In this document: piece after piece, positions 7,807 to 16,894 of the stretch
Position numbering within the stretch: the first letter of the stretch is position 1
Layout of the letters: each line of letters starts with the position of its first letter
Assembly: GCA_964489705.1 (NCBI GenBank)
Contig: CAZAZQ010000018.1
Coordinates: forward strand, 1 to 48,224
Origin: CAZAZQ01 sp964489705
GTDB taxonomy: Bacteria; Zixibacteria; MSB-5A5; GN15; FEB-12
Direction: 5' to 3'
Length of the DNA: 48,224 nt
Made by a program: the position numbers and the translations under genes
The notes under the pieces: generated by a model
The model's input: only the letters and a program-made list of their open reading frames with translations
Told to the model about the DNA's origin: nothing
Database searches by the model: none

Positions 7807-8949
7807 TCACTCCTGCAATCTTCGGAATGTCTCTTCGGCGAAGCGGTCAGTCATGCCGGCGATGTAGTCGGCGATAACAATCTCCGGAATTTCTTTACCG
7901 AGCATTTTCTGAAACCGCTCCGGCATCCGGGAGGGCTCAGCGCGCAACTTCTCAAAAATTGCCCGAATAATTTCCGCCGCCCGCTCCGATTTCGCCACCA
8001 GTTGGGGATGACGATACAAGTGGCTGCGAAGGAAACGTTTGATATCGATCACGAGCTCCTTCACCGGCTCCGAGTACGAACACACCTTTCGCGCACAGTT
8101 CCGCAAACTCGATTGGTCTCGGATGTCAAACTCCGTGAGACGTCGCTGGGTCTCGGTAACCACGTCAGTCGTCAGGCAATCGACCAGCCGCCGCACCAAG
8201 GCATAACGCCGGTAGTCATCGGAAAGCATGCGAAAGCTTCGGTCGGTCTCGAGTTCCAAGTGCCGCCATAGGCGGGTAGCACGCAGATCATCGAAGGTAA
8301 TCAACCCGGACGACAAACCGTCGTCAATATCGTGCGAATTGTAAGCAATCTCGTCGGCAATATCCACCAGTTGCGCCTCCAAGGTCGGCTGCTGATACGG
8401 ATTGAATTCTTCCAGATGCATTCGCACCGAGGTTTCATGCTTGACAATTCCTTCCCGAATTTCAAAGGAAAGATTCAACCCGGGGTGATGCGGATAGCGT
8501 TGCTCCAAAATGTCGACCACCCGCAACGACTGACGATTGTGATTAAAACCGCCGTACCCTTCCAACAGGAGGTTCAGCACATCCTCTCCGGCGTGTCCGA
8601 AGGGGGTATGCCCAAGGTCATGCACCAAGGCGACCGCTTCGGTGAGGTCTTCATTCAACCGCAAGCTCCGCGCCAAAGTGCGGCTTATCTGAGCAACTTC
8701 GATGGTATGGGTCAACCGGGTACGAAAATGATCGCGCTCGTGAGGAATAAACACCTGCGTTTTGTACTCCAAACGCCGGAAAGCGGCGGAATGGACAATC
8801 CGGTCGCGGTCCCGCTGGAACGCCGTCCGCAGAGGGTGTTCTTCTTGGGGGTAAACCCGCCCCTTGGAGCGTGACGCCAACATAGCATACGGCGCCAACC
8901 ACTGCTCCTCCCGACGTTCAATCTCTTCTCTCCGCAACGAATGTGACAT
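7807..8949 (-). CDS. dgt: Deoxyguanosinetriphosphate triphosphohydrolase-like protein
   Basis: HD-domain dNTP triphosphohydrolase of the Dgt/SAMHD1 family, 380 aa, the length of the shorter 'dgt-like' bacterial proteins. It would split a dNTP into the deoxynucleoside and triphosphate. The metal-binding HD residues are H81 (THTIEVAQ), H110-D111 (ALVHDLGHTPFGHAGED) and a downstream ADEIAYNSHDIDDG. The conserved FRRLEYKTQVF block sits at 58-68. The start has a GGAAGGA site upstream. It follows the PorV-like gene by 12 nt, the last member of a run of minus-strand genes beginning with rnr. Context gives no metabolic link to the envelope genes before it. Possible roles are dNTP pool control or phage defence; which applies is unknown. 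Confidence 0.9.
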   Translation of the reverse strand: MSHSLRREEIERREEQWLAPYAMLASRSKGRVYPQEEHPLRTAFQRDRDRIVHSAAFRRLEYKTQVFIPHERDHFRTRLTHTIEVAQISRTLARSLRLNEDLTEAVALVHDLGHTPFGHAGEDVLNLLLEGYGGFNHNRQSLRVVDILEQRYPHHPGLNLSFEIREGIVKHETSVRMHLEEFNPYQQPTLEAQLVDIADEIAYNSHDIDDGLSSGLITFDDLRATRLWRHLELETDRSFRMLSDDYRRYALVRRLVDCLTTDVVTETQRRLTEFDIRDQSSLRNCARKVCSYSEPVKELVIDIKRFLRSHLYRHPQLVAKSERAAEIIRAIFEKLRAEPSRMPERFQKMLGKEIPEIVIADYIAGMTDRFAEETFRRLQE

Positions 8950-8961
8950 AGTCCTTCCAAT

Positions 8962-9798
8962 CTATTTTTTTGTCTCGGGATTGAAAGTAACACTTTCATA
9001 CCCCAAAGACAAGCTATGAGTCACTCCGAGCACCGGATGATATCGGGCGGCGTAGATAAGGCGATATCTGTCCAGCCCGACTTCTACCCCGCCGCCGTAT
9101 TCGAGCGGAGCGGTAGACAACCCCCAAAACAACGCTCCGTGCGAAGAGAGAACCACCCGCTGCCCGAGCGCAAACTGCGGCTTCTCCGTCCGCTCAAAGG
9201 TTGCCCGAGCGGTAACGGAAAAGTAAGGATTGCTCAACGCTTCGAGAAAGAAAGAATAAATCGGACGTACCGCCGGGCTGGGGGGAGTAAAACGAGGTGA
9301 ATTCACATTGTCAGCCACCACTCCCACCATCACCTGCGACGAGATATAGGCGGCGTGCATCCCATAAGTCAGGGCATTCAGTTTATCGTAATTTCCACCA
9401 AAGGAAATCATTCTGCCGGAAAGGCTCCCTCCTATCGACCAGCGGTTCTTCCACCACGCCACCGCAGCTTTGAAGGTCTGCTCCATGTACAACGACGACT
9501 TGCCGAATTGCCCCAATCCGGCGGCAAAAGTAAAACGGCGATGTCGATATGCCCCGGCACAGAACAGCTCATCCATAGCTTCCATTCCGTAGAATCGGTG
9601 GGCGTTGAATTCAAGAACGAAATTCTCCGCAGGGAGATTGGCAGAGGGAAAACGCACCAGTTCCGAGGCGGAAGGGTGGGAAAGCAGAAGCGTCCTGCCC
9701 ATGCCACTGCCCCGCCCGGTGCTGAAATCAAACGCCGATACTTCCACACCCAGAAGAAGAACCAACCAGAGCCCTGTTGCCACACTTTTTGTTCTCAT
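8962..9798 (-). CDS. PorV/PorQ-like outer-membrane beta-barrel protein
   Basis: A 278-aa exported protein with a clear signal peptide (residues 1-22, ending VEVSAFD). The start of the mature part reads STGRGSGMGRTLLLSHPSAS and SANLPAENFVLEFNAHRF. This resembles the PorV/PorQ and UPF0164 families of FCB bacteria, in which a short barrel-like protein begins with a report of aligned alternating strands. The rest alternates hydrophobic and polar residues and ends in YESVTFNPETKK. In Bacteroidetes such proteins shuttle type IX cargo; whether this organism has that system is not shown here. It lies 2 nt after the lamin-tail protein and is probably cotranscribed with it. The family call is by overall pattern, without a decisive motif. 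Confidence 0.55.
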   Translation of the reverse strand: MRTKSVATGLWLVLLLGVEVSAFDFSTGRGSGMGRTLLLSHPSASELVRFPSANLPAENFVLEFNAHRFYGMEAMDELFCAGAYRHRRFTFAAGLGQFGKSSLYMEQTFKAAVAWWKNRWSIGGSLSGRMISFGGNYDKLNALTYGMHAAYISSQVMVGVVADNVNSPRFTPPSPAVRPIYSFFLEALSNPYFSVTARATFERTEKPQFALGQRVVLSSHGALFWGLSTAPLEYGGGVEVGLDRYRLIYAARYHPVLGVTHSLSLGYESVTFNPETKK

Positions 9799-9800
9799 CT

Positions 9801-11453
9801 TTACCGCGCCACCACAAGCGGTTCTTTATGAATTTCCACCCCGGCGGCTTCCAAAACCAAAATGTACATCCCAATCGGTACCCGCTTGCCGCTGTCGGCT
9901 CGCCCGTCCCAGTAGTAAGTGCCCTTCACGAACCGCTCACCGTCAAACAGCGTCCGTACCAGCCGTCCGGTGCGATCGTAAAGACGCATCGAGAGTAAGG
10001 CATCCGACGGTGCCGAGGTGATGGTAACGGCAACTTCGTCTTCGATGCCGTCCCCATCGGGAGAAAAAACCCGCGGCTCGATAGTGACGACGAAACCGTC
10101 GCCGACCGCTTCATACACGACGGCATTTTCTCGGCATGGCGTTCCGCCTTTCTCTTCTGAACGCCCCCAACGATGCGCCTCTTCGCTCCATGCCCACGTG
10201 TAATCATCCGCAAAGGTCTCCGAATACCCAAAGCGATCCGCTTCAATGCCGAAGCTGTCCACCAAGCGAACCACATCACCGGAATTGTTCAACGATGCCC
10301 ACTGCGACGGTTCGAGGTATTGACAGGTGAGCGCACCATAAAACTCAACCAAAGCGGACGTATCGTCTGCGACGACAAGAAATTCTTCCGGCTCAAGGAC
10401 TCTCCCTTCTCCCCCGAGGTCATACGAGACAAGCGAATCTCCCAGCTTCCACCCATCTAACGTTACCGGCGAAGATGAAACGTTACGCAGCTCCACCCAC
10501 TCAGTCATCAACAGGTCAGAAGGAGCCGCCATGACTTCGGACAAACGAAGCGGAGGGAAATCCCTGCCGGGAGCGACGAAGTCGAAACGATTGTTCCGGG
10601 GACGATCATCATCGGGAAGCAAAGCGGAAAGAAAAGCATAGGTACCATCAAAAAAATAAGCGCGCTCCAGTGTGTCCGCTTCACCCGGCAACAACGCTGC
10701 GACCGGGATACTGTCTATCGTTTCGTACTCTTCATTTATCCCATTATCCACACGAGCTTGGAGAAGAAAGAACGTTTCTGACGAAGGATTGAACCCATTG
10801 TTGGTCACTTCGAAGGAAAGAATCGTCTCACCCTCCCGAGGCACCGCCTCCACTGATGTCAGAGCGAGGTCATGCGGCAGAGGAGTCACCGAGTTGACAA
10901 ATCCCGGTGTGGCACCGTGCGAATCTTCGCACTGGAGAACCACATCACCGGTGGGAACAACCCGCTCCCACGAATAGCCGTCTTTCCCGCTTTGGTTCCA
11001 CGTAAACACGGACACCGGAAAACCGTTGTCATCAAAAAGCCTGACCGTACCGCCGTCGTTCAGCAAACTAAAAGAGGCTTCGGCGGGCATCTGGAGATTG
11101 GCTTCTTCCGGACAATCCCCCCACACCCCGGAATTATTTCCCCAGTACTGCTCGAAACCGACCGACACACCGTCCGAGAACACCTTGCGGCAGACAAGGT
11201 AATACTCTCCCGCTTCAAGCCAGACATTTCCCGGCAGCACTATCCAACCTCCTTTGACCTGCATTCTCCATCCCGCCAAGGAAACCGACGAAGGACCCTC
11301 GTTGTAAAGCTCAATCCATTCCAAAGTGGTCAGTCCCCCAGGTTCGTTTGCCATTACCTCGTTGATGACGACACCTTCGGACGAGAGAGGCAACAACAGA
11401 ATCAAGGCTATTGTCACAAAGAACAGCGTCGTTGTCTTTCTTCGTCGCATCAT
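9801..11453 (-). CDS. Secreted protein with two lamin-tail domains and a FlgD-like C-terminus
   Basis: A 550-aa exported protein. An N-terminal hydrophobic segment (residues 8-26) acts as signal peptide. A first lamin-tail (LTD) domain starts VVINEVMANEPGG and has LEWIELYNEG (45-54). A second starts LRLSEVMAAPSD and has EWVELRNVSS (318-328). Between them (about 194-290) is a CARDB-like stretch beginning HDLALTSVEAVP. The C-terminus has the FlgD/gliding-type module FSPDGDGIED (463-472) and YYWDGRADSGKRVPIGMYIL, a common terminal module on secreted proteins of FCB phyla. The start follows a GAGAGG site and the stop of the upstream barrel by 7 nt. The genes on both sides encode predicted outer-membrane proteins, so it may be their surface partner (inference). 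LTD domains do not fix a function. Confidence 0.8.
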   Translation of the reverse strand: MMRRRKTTTLFFVTIALILLLPLSSEGVVINEVMANEPGGLTTLEWIELYNEGPSSVSLAGWRMQVKGGWIVLPGNVWLEAGEYYLVCRKVFSDGVSVGFEQYWGNNSGVWGDCPEEANLQMPAEASFSLLNDGGTVRLFDDNGFPVSVFTWNQSGKDGYSWERVVPTGDVVLQCEDSHGATPGFVNSVTPLPHDLALTSVEAVPREGETILSFEVTNNGFNPSSETFFLLQARVDNGINEEYETIDSIPVAALLPGEADTLERAYFFDGTYAFLSALLPDDDRPRNNRFDFVAPGRDFPPLRLSEVMAAPSDLLMTEWVELRNVSSSPVTLDGWKLGDSLVSYDLGGEGRVLEPEEFLVVADDTSALVEFYGALTCQYLEPSQWASLNNSGDVVRLVDSFGIEADRFGYSETFADDYTWAWSEEAHRWGRSEEKGGTPCRENAVVYEAVGDGFVVTIEPRVFSPDGDGIEDEVAVTITSAPSDALLSMRLYDRTGRLVRTLFDGERFVKGTYYWDGRADSGKRVPIGMYILVLEAAGVEIHKEPLVVAR

Positions 11454-11460
11454 ACGCCTC

Positions 11461-13086
11461 TCAAAGGAGCGTTGTGACTCCCACCGTTACAGCCAGCGTA
11501 TGGGAAGTTGCAGCGAGACGATTGAAGCGGTGATGAAGCTCCAAATAGAGAGAGAGGGTGTTATAAAGAGTCTGCTCGCTTCGCACGGTACCGTACCAGT
11601 ACCTCACCGCGCCGGGATGGAAATAATACCGTGCCATATTCGTCCGAAACTCAAACTTCCCCACCTTCGGGAGTTGATACTGTACCCGGAGATACCACGA
11701 AAGGTAATCATCCGCTTCACGAACGGAAATATAAGCAAGAGAGCTTCTTACCACAAGCATCGAGGTATGAAAACGCATTTCCCCGCGAACCTGACGAGTC
11801 GTGGCGGCAGGAAGACGGGTGCGGGTCTTATTCAGATAGTCACACCGAAGTTCAAAACGCGGCGTAACCGCCTTGACAACACCAAAAAGAAACTGGACGT
11901 CGGTATCCTGCCCGCGGGACGAGGCGTAAACAAGAGAATTGATGACTCTCCACGACGGCACTACCGGTATCACGGCTTTGACCATTCCTCCCGTTTGATG
12001 AACCCGGCGGCTGCGATAGGAAAACGCCACGGTTGAGAGGGTATCCGCATACGAGAGGATTCCCGACCGGCTCCCAGCGGTGAGGTCAACGAAGTCTTCC
12101 GAATAGCTCCAACCGGCATAGCGTACCTCGGCGTTCGGCAAGCGATGCCGTCCTTCCATCACCACTGCGCTTCCCATCCGGTTATCCCCTTCTTGGCGAC
12201 AAAGCTCACCAGAGAGAAAACCGGAGCGGTACCGATAGCGGAAAGAAAAGGCCGTTGAAAGCAAACGCATCCGTACTTCCGTCGTCCTGTTCGTCAACGA
12301 GTTCATCCCGACAATCAACGCCGGTTGGAAAGAGCTTTGTCTCCACCGGAGCATTTCTCCCCATGACCACAGGGAAAAATCCGCATCTCGATGTGCCGAC
12401 AGCGCTGAAACAATCTGCCACGAGGAAAACCGCATGTCGGCATACCAGCCGTTGGAGCCGCCGTAATCGGGATAGAGAAAAGATTCGTTGTCAAGTCGCG
12501 GGGAATAATCCCATAGTTTTCCGCGATACCCGAAAATCGTCCCCAAGCCTAACCGCCGGGAAAAAGTACCGACGATGAGCTCCTTCAGAAAGGCATCGGC
12601 ATCACGATACCGCACCGAGCGAGCGACGAATCGTTCCGCTCCCGATTTCTCCCGATGCACTTTGAACGCCGCCGTCACCTGTCGGCTCATGTCACCGCGA
12701 TAAGAAAGGCGGTACCGAAACTGCTGAGGGTCGTTTATTTCCTGATACCATGAATAGCGTACGCGAAAGCGTCCTTGAGTTCTTTGCGGCGAGGACGACC
12801 AAAACGCCGCCGCCTGTTCTTGCTGGAGCGACGTTTTCAACGAATGTGGTTTCCCCAAAAAAGAAGAAAGGTTCGGTATCTCATCGAGCAGGTGAACGTT
12901 GGACGAATCGACCCCCTGCCAGAGAATCTCTTGAAGAACAACATACTGGCGGTAAGTAATCTCACCCAGCACAAGTGCTTCGTACAAATCCTCTTCCGAT
13001 GAGAAAACCTCGGTGGAAAGAGTCTGAGCCCATCCGACTCTCGTTACCCCCAGGCACAAAACTATGGTTGCAAGCCACCGATACAC
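11461..13086 (-). CDS. Predicted outer-membrane beta-barrel protein of unknown function
   Basis: A 541-aa protein with a signal peptide (residues 1-20, ending VGWAQ). A short helical segment follows (EEDLYEALVLGEITYRQYVVLQEILW), and then a long region of alternating hydrophobic and polar residues rich in R, Y, S and W. Examples are GRFRVRYSWYQEI, FRYRLSYRGDM, FSFRYRYRSGF and LSWYLRVQYQLP. The last residues, HTLAVTVGVTTLL, look like a terminal strand. I do not recognise a named family. It may form a pore or display scaffold for the lamin-tail protein that follows 7 nt later. It starts 8 nt after the sigma-54 activator gene, which could control the envelope genes, though no -24/-12 promoter is visible in that gap. 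Confidence 0.6.
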   Translation of the reverse strand: MYRWLATIVLCLGVTRVGWAQTLSTEVFSSEEDLYEALVLGEITYRQYVVLQEILWQGVDSSNVHLLDEIPNLSSFLGKPHSLKTSLQQEQAAAFWSSSPQRTQGRFRVRYSWYQEINDPQQFRYRLSYRGDMSRQVTAAFKVHREKSGAERFVARSVRYRDADAFLKELIVGTFSRRLGLGTIFGYRGKLWDYSPRLDNESFLYPDYGGSNGWYADMRFSSWQIVSALSAHRDADFSLWSWGEMLRWRQSSFQPALIVGMNSLTNRTTEVRMRLLSTAFSFRYRYRSGFLSGELCRQEGDNRMGSAVVMEGRHRLPNAEVRYAGWSYSEDFVDLTAGSRSGILSYADTLSTVAFSYRSRRVHQTGGMVKAVIPVVPSWRVINSLVYASSRGQDTDVQFLFGVVKAVTPRFELRCDYLNKTRTRLPAATTRQVRGEMRFHTSMLVVRSSLAYISVREADDYLSWYLRVQYQLPKVGKFEFRTNMARYYFHPGAVRYWYGTVRSEQTLYNTLSLYLELHHRFNRLAATSHTLAVTVGVTTLL

Positions 13087-13094
13087 ATTTACAT

Positions 13095-14528
13095 TTAATT
13101 GAGTTCGTATTTTTTCAGTTTGCGGTATAGAGTGCGCTCGCCGATACCCAACCTCTTGGCGGCTTCCTTTCGGTTTCCTTTGGTTTCCTCCAAAGCTTGC
13201 TCGATGAGCGCCTTTTCCATTTGTTCCATTGTCGTTCCTTTGGCAAACGGCATCACCGTCACTTCCTTTTCCGGCTTGGGCGTTCCGCTGGGAAGATGCG
13301 CCAGAATAAGCTCACGCAACATACGGATTTCATTCCCCAAAGAAAGAATGGCACGATAAATCAATTCCTGACCGGCTTCTTCAACCGTCTTGCCCGTCGA
13401 GACCGGCAAGTGGGTAGCGGTGGCGTGCTGCTCTTCGATAAAGCGTTCCACATCCCCTTCTTCCACCATACCGTTCGGCTTCAACGCCGCCATCCGGTCA
13501 GCGAAATTTTTCAACTGACGGATGTTGCCGGGCCAATCGTATTTCATCAGAAGCTCCAACGCCGAGTCGGTGTACGTCAAGCTCGTGTTGCGCCAGAAAA
13601 ACTGCAGAAGGGGGAGGATGTCCTGCTTTCGCTCCCACAACGGCGGGAGGACAATCTTGACCACACTCAACCGAAAATACAAATCCTCCCGAAAGCTCTT
13701 CTCCGCTATCGCTTCGGTCAAATCCCGATTGGTTGCCGACACCACTCGGACGTCGGTCTTCTGCGGCACGGAAGAACCCACCGGATAGTATGTCCCGTCT
13801 TCCAACACCCGCAGCAACTTGACCTGCATATCGGGTTTGGTCTCGCCGATCTCGTCAAGGAAAATCGTTCCGCCGTGCGCTTTGCGAAACAACCCTTCCC
13901 GCTTGCCGACCGACCCGGTAAAAGCGCCTTTCTCGTGCCCGAACAACTCCGATTCCAACACTCCCTCCGCCAACGCCCCGCAATTGATGGCGACAAACGG
14001 CATATGGCGGCGGGCGGAGTTGTCATGGATGGCGCGTGCCACCAACTCCTTCCCCGAACCGGAAGGACCGACCACCAAAACGGAGACATCGGTCGGGGCA
14101 ATCCGCTCAATCGTCTCGGCAACTACTTTGATCTTGGGAGAACGTCCGACCAAGCGTAACCGAGCCAAGAGGTCTTTGCCTGCCAGAATCTGCTCTACCC
14201 GTTTGGCGACTTCTTGCTCTCCCAAGTCGCACGAAATAACCCCGTCAAAAAAATCTTCCTCCGGTTCCGGGCGAAACCCGTTGCTCACAACAACCCAGAT
14301 TTCCGTCAAGCCGTTCTGACGGCGAATCTTGGCGGCAACGGGCCGCTTGAGATCGGTGCGGTTCTCATCGACCAGAATAAGATCAATCTGCTTCTCTTTG
14401 ACCAAGTGATAGAGCTGCGACAATTCCGTCACAACCGTTCCGAGGGCACTCCAGTCAATAGGGGTGCGCTCCCGAAACTGCTGACTCAGCAACACAGCGA
14501 CTCGTTGGGACATTTTTACATCTATCAT
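13095..14528 (-). CDS. Sigma-54-dependent activator with degenerate receiver domain
   Basis: A 477-aa enhancer-binding protein. Residues ~8-115 resemble a response-regulator receiver but lack the acidic pair at the end of strand 1 (the sequence is VAVLLSQQ). Only D54 (ILVDENR) marks the usual phosphorylation position. The AAA+ domain carries Walker A GPSGSGKE (154-161), the sigma-54 contact loop GAFTGS (201-206), GGTIFLDEIGE (Walker B) and a DVRVVSATNRD block. The C-terminus is a Fis-type helix-turn-helix (GNRKEAAKRLGIGERTLYRKL). The predicted role is ATP-driven opening of sigma-54 promoters. The start may be the ATG at 14528 or the one five codons later at 14513; neither has a Shine-Dalgarno. 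No cognate kinase gene is adjacent. Targets are unknown; the downstream envelope genes are candidates. Confidence 0.9.
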   Translation of the reverse strand: MIDVKMSQRVAVLLSQQFRERTPIDWSALGTVVTELSQLYHLVKEKQIDLILVDENRTDLKRPVAAKIRRQNGLTEIWVVVSNGFRPEPEEDFFDGVISCDLGEQEVAKRVEQILAGKDLLARLRLVGRSPKIKVVAETIERIAPTDVSVLVVGPSGSGKELVARAIHDNSARRHMPFVAINCGALAEGVLESELFGHEKGAFTGSVGKREGLFRKAHGGTIFLDEIGETKPDMQVKLLRVLEDGTYYPVGSSVPQKTDVRVVSATNRDLTEAIAEKSFREDLYFRLSVVKIVLPPLWERKQDILPLLQFFWRNTSLTYTDSALELLMKYDWPGNIRQLKNFADRMAALKPNGMVEEGDVERFIEEQHATATHLPVSTGKTVEEAGQELIYRAILSLGNEIRMLRELILAHLPSGTPKPEKEVTVMPFAKGTTMEQMEKALIEQALEETKGNRKEAAKRLGIGERTLYRKLKKYELN

Positions 14529-14579
14529 CGTCTTACAACACTTCCGGCAAACTTTTCGAGGGCGGGAAACAGTTCATCG

Positions 14580-16745
14580 TTACGCTCGTCGGCGTCTTCT
14601 TTTCTTGCGGCGGGTCTCCCCCTTCTTTTTTGCCGAAGAACGACGAGGCGGGACGACGTACAGTTCCATTTCGTTGTTTATCTTGTCGACGCGCAACACT
14701 CCCACACGGACCTTATCCCCCAAGCGGTAGACCTTTCCTCGCCGCCGTCCGACAATGCGGTATTCCTTTTCGTCGAAGCGGTAGTAATCGTCGTCGATGG
14801 ACGATACCCGCACCAATCCTTCCGCTCCCAGCTTATCCAAGCGGACGTAAAACCCATACGAGGCGACGCCGGAGATAACCCCGTCGTACTCATCTCCGAC
14901 ATGACGCGCCATGAACGCCAGTTGCTTGATTTTAATCGCCTGCCGCTCGGCTGCTTCGGCGGTTCGCTCGGTCTCGGAGCAGTGGCGTCCGACGTTGTCG
15001 ATGACCGTGATGACCCGTTTGGCAAATTCCGGGGGATACTTGCCGCGTTTCAACTTCCGCAACAGCCGATGCACCAGCAAGTCCGGATATCGACGAATCG
15101 GCGAGGTGAAGTGCGTGTAATGAGAAAACGCCAAACCGAAGTGACCAATGTTGGCTCGTTGGTACACCGCCTTCTGCATTGAGCGCAACATCAGCTCGTT
15201 GATAATTTCCTCTTCGGGGGTTCCTTTCACCCGTTCGAGAAAACGTGCCAACTGAATCGGTTTCATATTGGGAGAGACGGGGAAGCGATATCCCAACCGG
15301 GACATCATCATCGAAAAGGCTTCCAACTTTTCCATGTCGGGGCGGGCGTGGACCCGGTAAAGGAACGGTTGACCGCTGCGGAAAACTTCCAGCGCCACGG
15401 CGCGGTTTGCCGCCAGCATGAACTCCTCCACCAACCGATGCGATTCCAAACGCACCCGGTTCCCCAACTCGAGGACTTCCCCTTTTTTGTTCAGGATGAT
15501 TTTTGCTTCCGGCAGGTCGAAGTCCAACGAGCCTTGAGCAAACCGTTTCTTGCTCAAAAGTCTTGCCAGCTTCCGCGCCAACAACAAACTGTCGGCAACT
15601 CGCGCCACCCGCGGGGAAGCTTTGCCGGTATCGAAAAATTCTTGTACTTCTTCGTAGCTCAATTTCGCTTGCGACTTGATAACCGTCTCCGCCAAGCGCC
15701 ACGAACGCAGGTTTCCTTTATTGTCAATATCGATAAAAACGGAATACGCCAACCGCTTCCGATTCGGTTTCAAAGAGCAGACATCGTTGGAAAGCACTTC
15801 CGGCAACATCGGGATGACCATACCGGGAAGATACACCGAATTGCCCCGGCTGAAAGCTTCCTTATCAAGCGCCGAGCCCGGCGGCACAAAGAAGGACACA
15901 TCGGCAATGTGCACCCCCAACCGATAACCGTTCGGGATTTTCTCCACCGAGACGGCATCGTCGTGGTCTTTGGCATCTTCCGGGTCGATAGTGTAAATAC
16001 ATTCCTTGGTCAAATCGAGTCGCCGCGCCATCTCCTCGGCATTCATACGCTCCCGCGCTTTCTCTGCTTCGCGAAGTACCTCGGCAGGAAACTTTTCCGG
16101 CAACCCAAAGCTTTTGATTACCGTCAGCATATCGACCCCGGGCTCGCCGGGGAAGCCCAAGCGGTCGACAATTTTCCCCTCCGGGTTCAAGTAAGGATCA
16201 TCCCATTCCGTGAGGACGGCAACTACTCGCTCACCTTCACGGGCACCGCCGCTGGCGCCGGGCGGAATGTAAATGTCTCGGTGAAAGTGTTTGTCGTCCG
16301 GCTCCACAAAGGCAAAATGCCGGCTCTTGTGGAAGATGCCCACGATGTTACGCTGCGCCCGCTCAACGATTTTGATAACCGCTCCCGTCCGCCGCTTGCC
16401 ACTGTAGCCCATCAACCGCACCATCACTTTGTCGCCGTCGAAAGCGGTACTCAAATGGGTCGGCGGGATCATGATATCTTCTCCCTCTGCCGCGGGGACG
16501 AAACCGGTTCCGTGGCGGGAAACGGAGATTTTCCCCACCACGATATCCATCTGGGAGGCAAGCCCGATCCGTCCCCGTTTGAGCTTGACCAGCTCTCCGG
16601 AGAGCAGCAAGTCTTTGATGACGTTCCGGAATTTCCGGTACTCGGGCTCCGGCACATTCAATGCCTTTGCCAGCTCTTTCACCTTCATAGGATGGTCGGC
16701 TTTCGACTTGATGAAGGTGAGAATCTTTTGTGAATCAAAAATCAT
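14580..16745 (-). CDS. rnr: Ribonuclease R
   Basis: A 721-aa 3'-5' exoribonuclease of the RNB family that degrades structured RNA processively. The order is an N-terminal winged helix (VKELAKALNVPE), two cold-shock OB folds (GTGFVPAAEGEDIMIPP, FAFVEPDDKHFHRDIYIPP), the RNB catalytic core (TIDPEDAKDHDDAVSVEK with the metal-binding aspartates, GVHIADVSFFVPPGSALD, FTSPIRRYPDLLVHR) and an S1 domain (YDGVISGVASYGFYVRLD). A Lys/Arg tail ends it (KKKGETRRKKRRRR). I start it at the ATG at 16745. A TTG at 16784 has a GGAGGG upstream, but an excellent promoter overlaps that region with its -10 ending 6 nt before the ATG, so the TTG would not be transcribed. A run of six minus-strand genes down to dgt may follow from this promoter. 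Confidence 0.95.
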   Translation of the reverse strand: MIFDSQKILTFIKSKADHPMKVKELAKALNVPEPEYRKFRNVIKDLLLSGELVKLKRGRIGLASQMDIVVGKISVSRHGTGFVPAAEGEDIMIPPTHLSTAFDGDKVMVRLMGYSGKRRTGAVIKIVERAQRNIVGIFHKSRHFAFVEPDDKHFHRDIYIPPGASGGAREGERVVAVLTEWDDPYLNPEGKIVDRLGFPGEPGVDMLTVIKSFGLPEKFPAEVLREAEKARERMNAEEMARRLDLTKECIYTIDPEDAKDHDDAVSVEKIPNGYRLGVHIADVSFFVPPGSALDKEAFSRGNSVYLPGMVIPMLPEVLSNDVCSLKPNRKRLAYSVFIDIDNKGNLRSWRLAETVIKSQAKLSYEEVQEFFDTGKASPRVARVADSLLLARKLARLLSKKRFAQGSLDFDLPEAKIILNKKGEVLELGNRVRLESHRLVEEFMLAANRAVALEVFRSGQPFLYRVHARPDMEKLEAFSMMMSRLGYRFPVSPNMKPIQLARFLERVKGTPEEEIINELMLRSMQKAVYQRANIGHFGLAFSHYTHFTSPIRRYPDLLVHRLLRKLKRGKYPPEFAKRVITVIDNVGRHCSETERTAEAAERQAIKIKQLAFMARHVGDEYDGVISGVASYGFYVRLDKLGAEGLVRVSSIDDDYYRFDEKEYRIVGRRRGKVYRLGDKVRVGVLRVDKINNEMELYVVPPRRSSAKKKGETRRKKRRRRRA

Positions 16746-16780
16746 AGCGCAAATATCACCAAACGCTCTTTCAAAGTCAA
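16746..16780 (-). promoter_or_regulatory. Predicted rnr promoter, leaderless start
   Basis: On the minus strand TTGACT (16780-16775), a 17-bp spacer and GATATT (16757-16752) end 6 nt before the rnr ATG at 16745. The -35 hexamer is the same as at purM. This decides the choice of start codon for rnr. Confidence 0.55.
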
Positions 16781-16851
16781 GCAACCATGGCAGCCCTCCG
16801 CCACTTTGACAGGCAAAATCCGACTAAAAAGGGAAATTTAATGATTAATAC

Positions 16852-16879
16852 AAAAAAGCCCGCCGTCGGCGGGCTTTTT
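16852..16879 (-). terminator. Intrinsic terminator after the Spy-like gene
   Basis: Minus strand: AAAAAGCCCGCCG, a short AC loop, then CGGCGGGCTTTTTT. The GC-rich stem with flanking A and T runs is perfectly symmetrical, so it could work in both directions. It lies 16 nt past the stop at 16895 and ahead of the rnr promoter, separating the sigma/anti-sigma operon from rnr. Confidence 0.92.
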
Positions 16880-16894
16880 CATGAAAAGATGAGC

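Noticed and set aside
12255..12578. 107-aa plus-strand ORF within the large barrel gene
   Set aside because: It is a mirror frame of a continuous 541-codon coding region with signal peptide and strand pattern; no start site or motif supports it.
13197..14159. 320-aa plus-strand ORF opposite the sigma-54 activator
   Set aside because: The minus strand encodes Walker A, GAFTGS and Fis motifs in order; the plus frame is an antisense shadow.
15348..16733. 461-aa plus-strand ORF opposite rnr
   Set aside because: It is antisense to the RNB and cold-shock domains of RNase R, with no family signature of its own.
16746..16784. TTG start for RNase R at 16784 with GGAGGG upstream
   Set aside because: The added 13 residues are not family-like and the region is a strong promoter whose -10 ends 6 nt before the ATG at 16745. 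The GGAGGG also serves only a 3-codon ATG...TGA.
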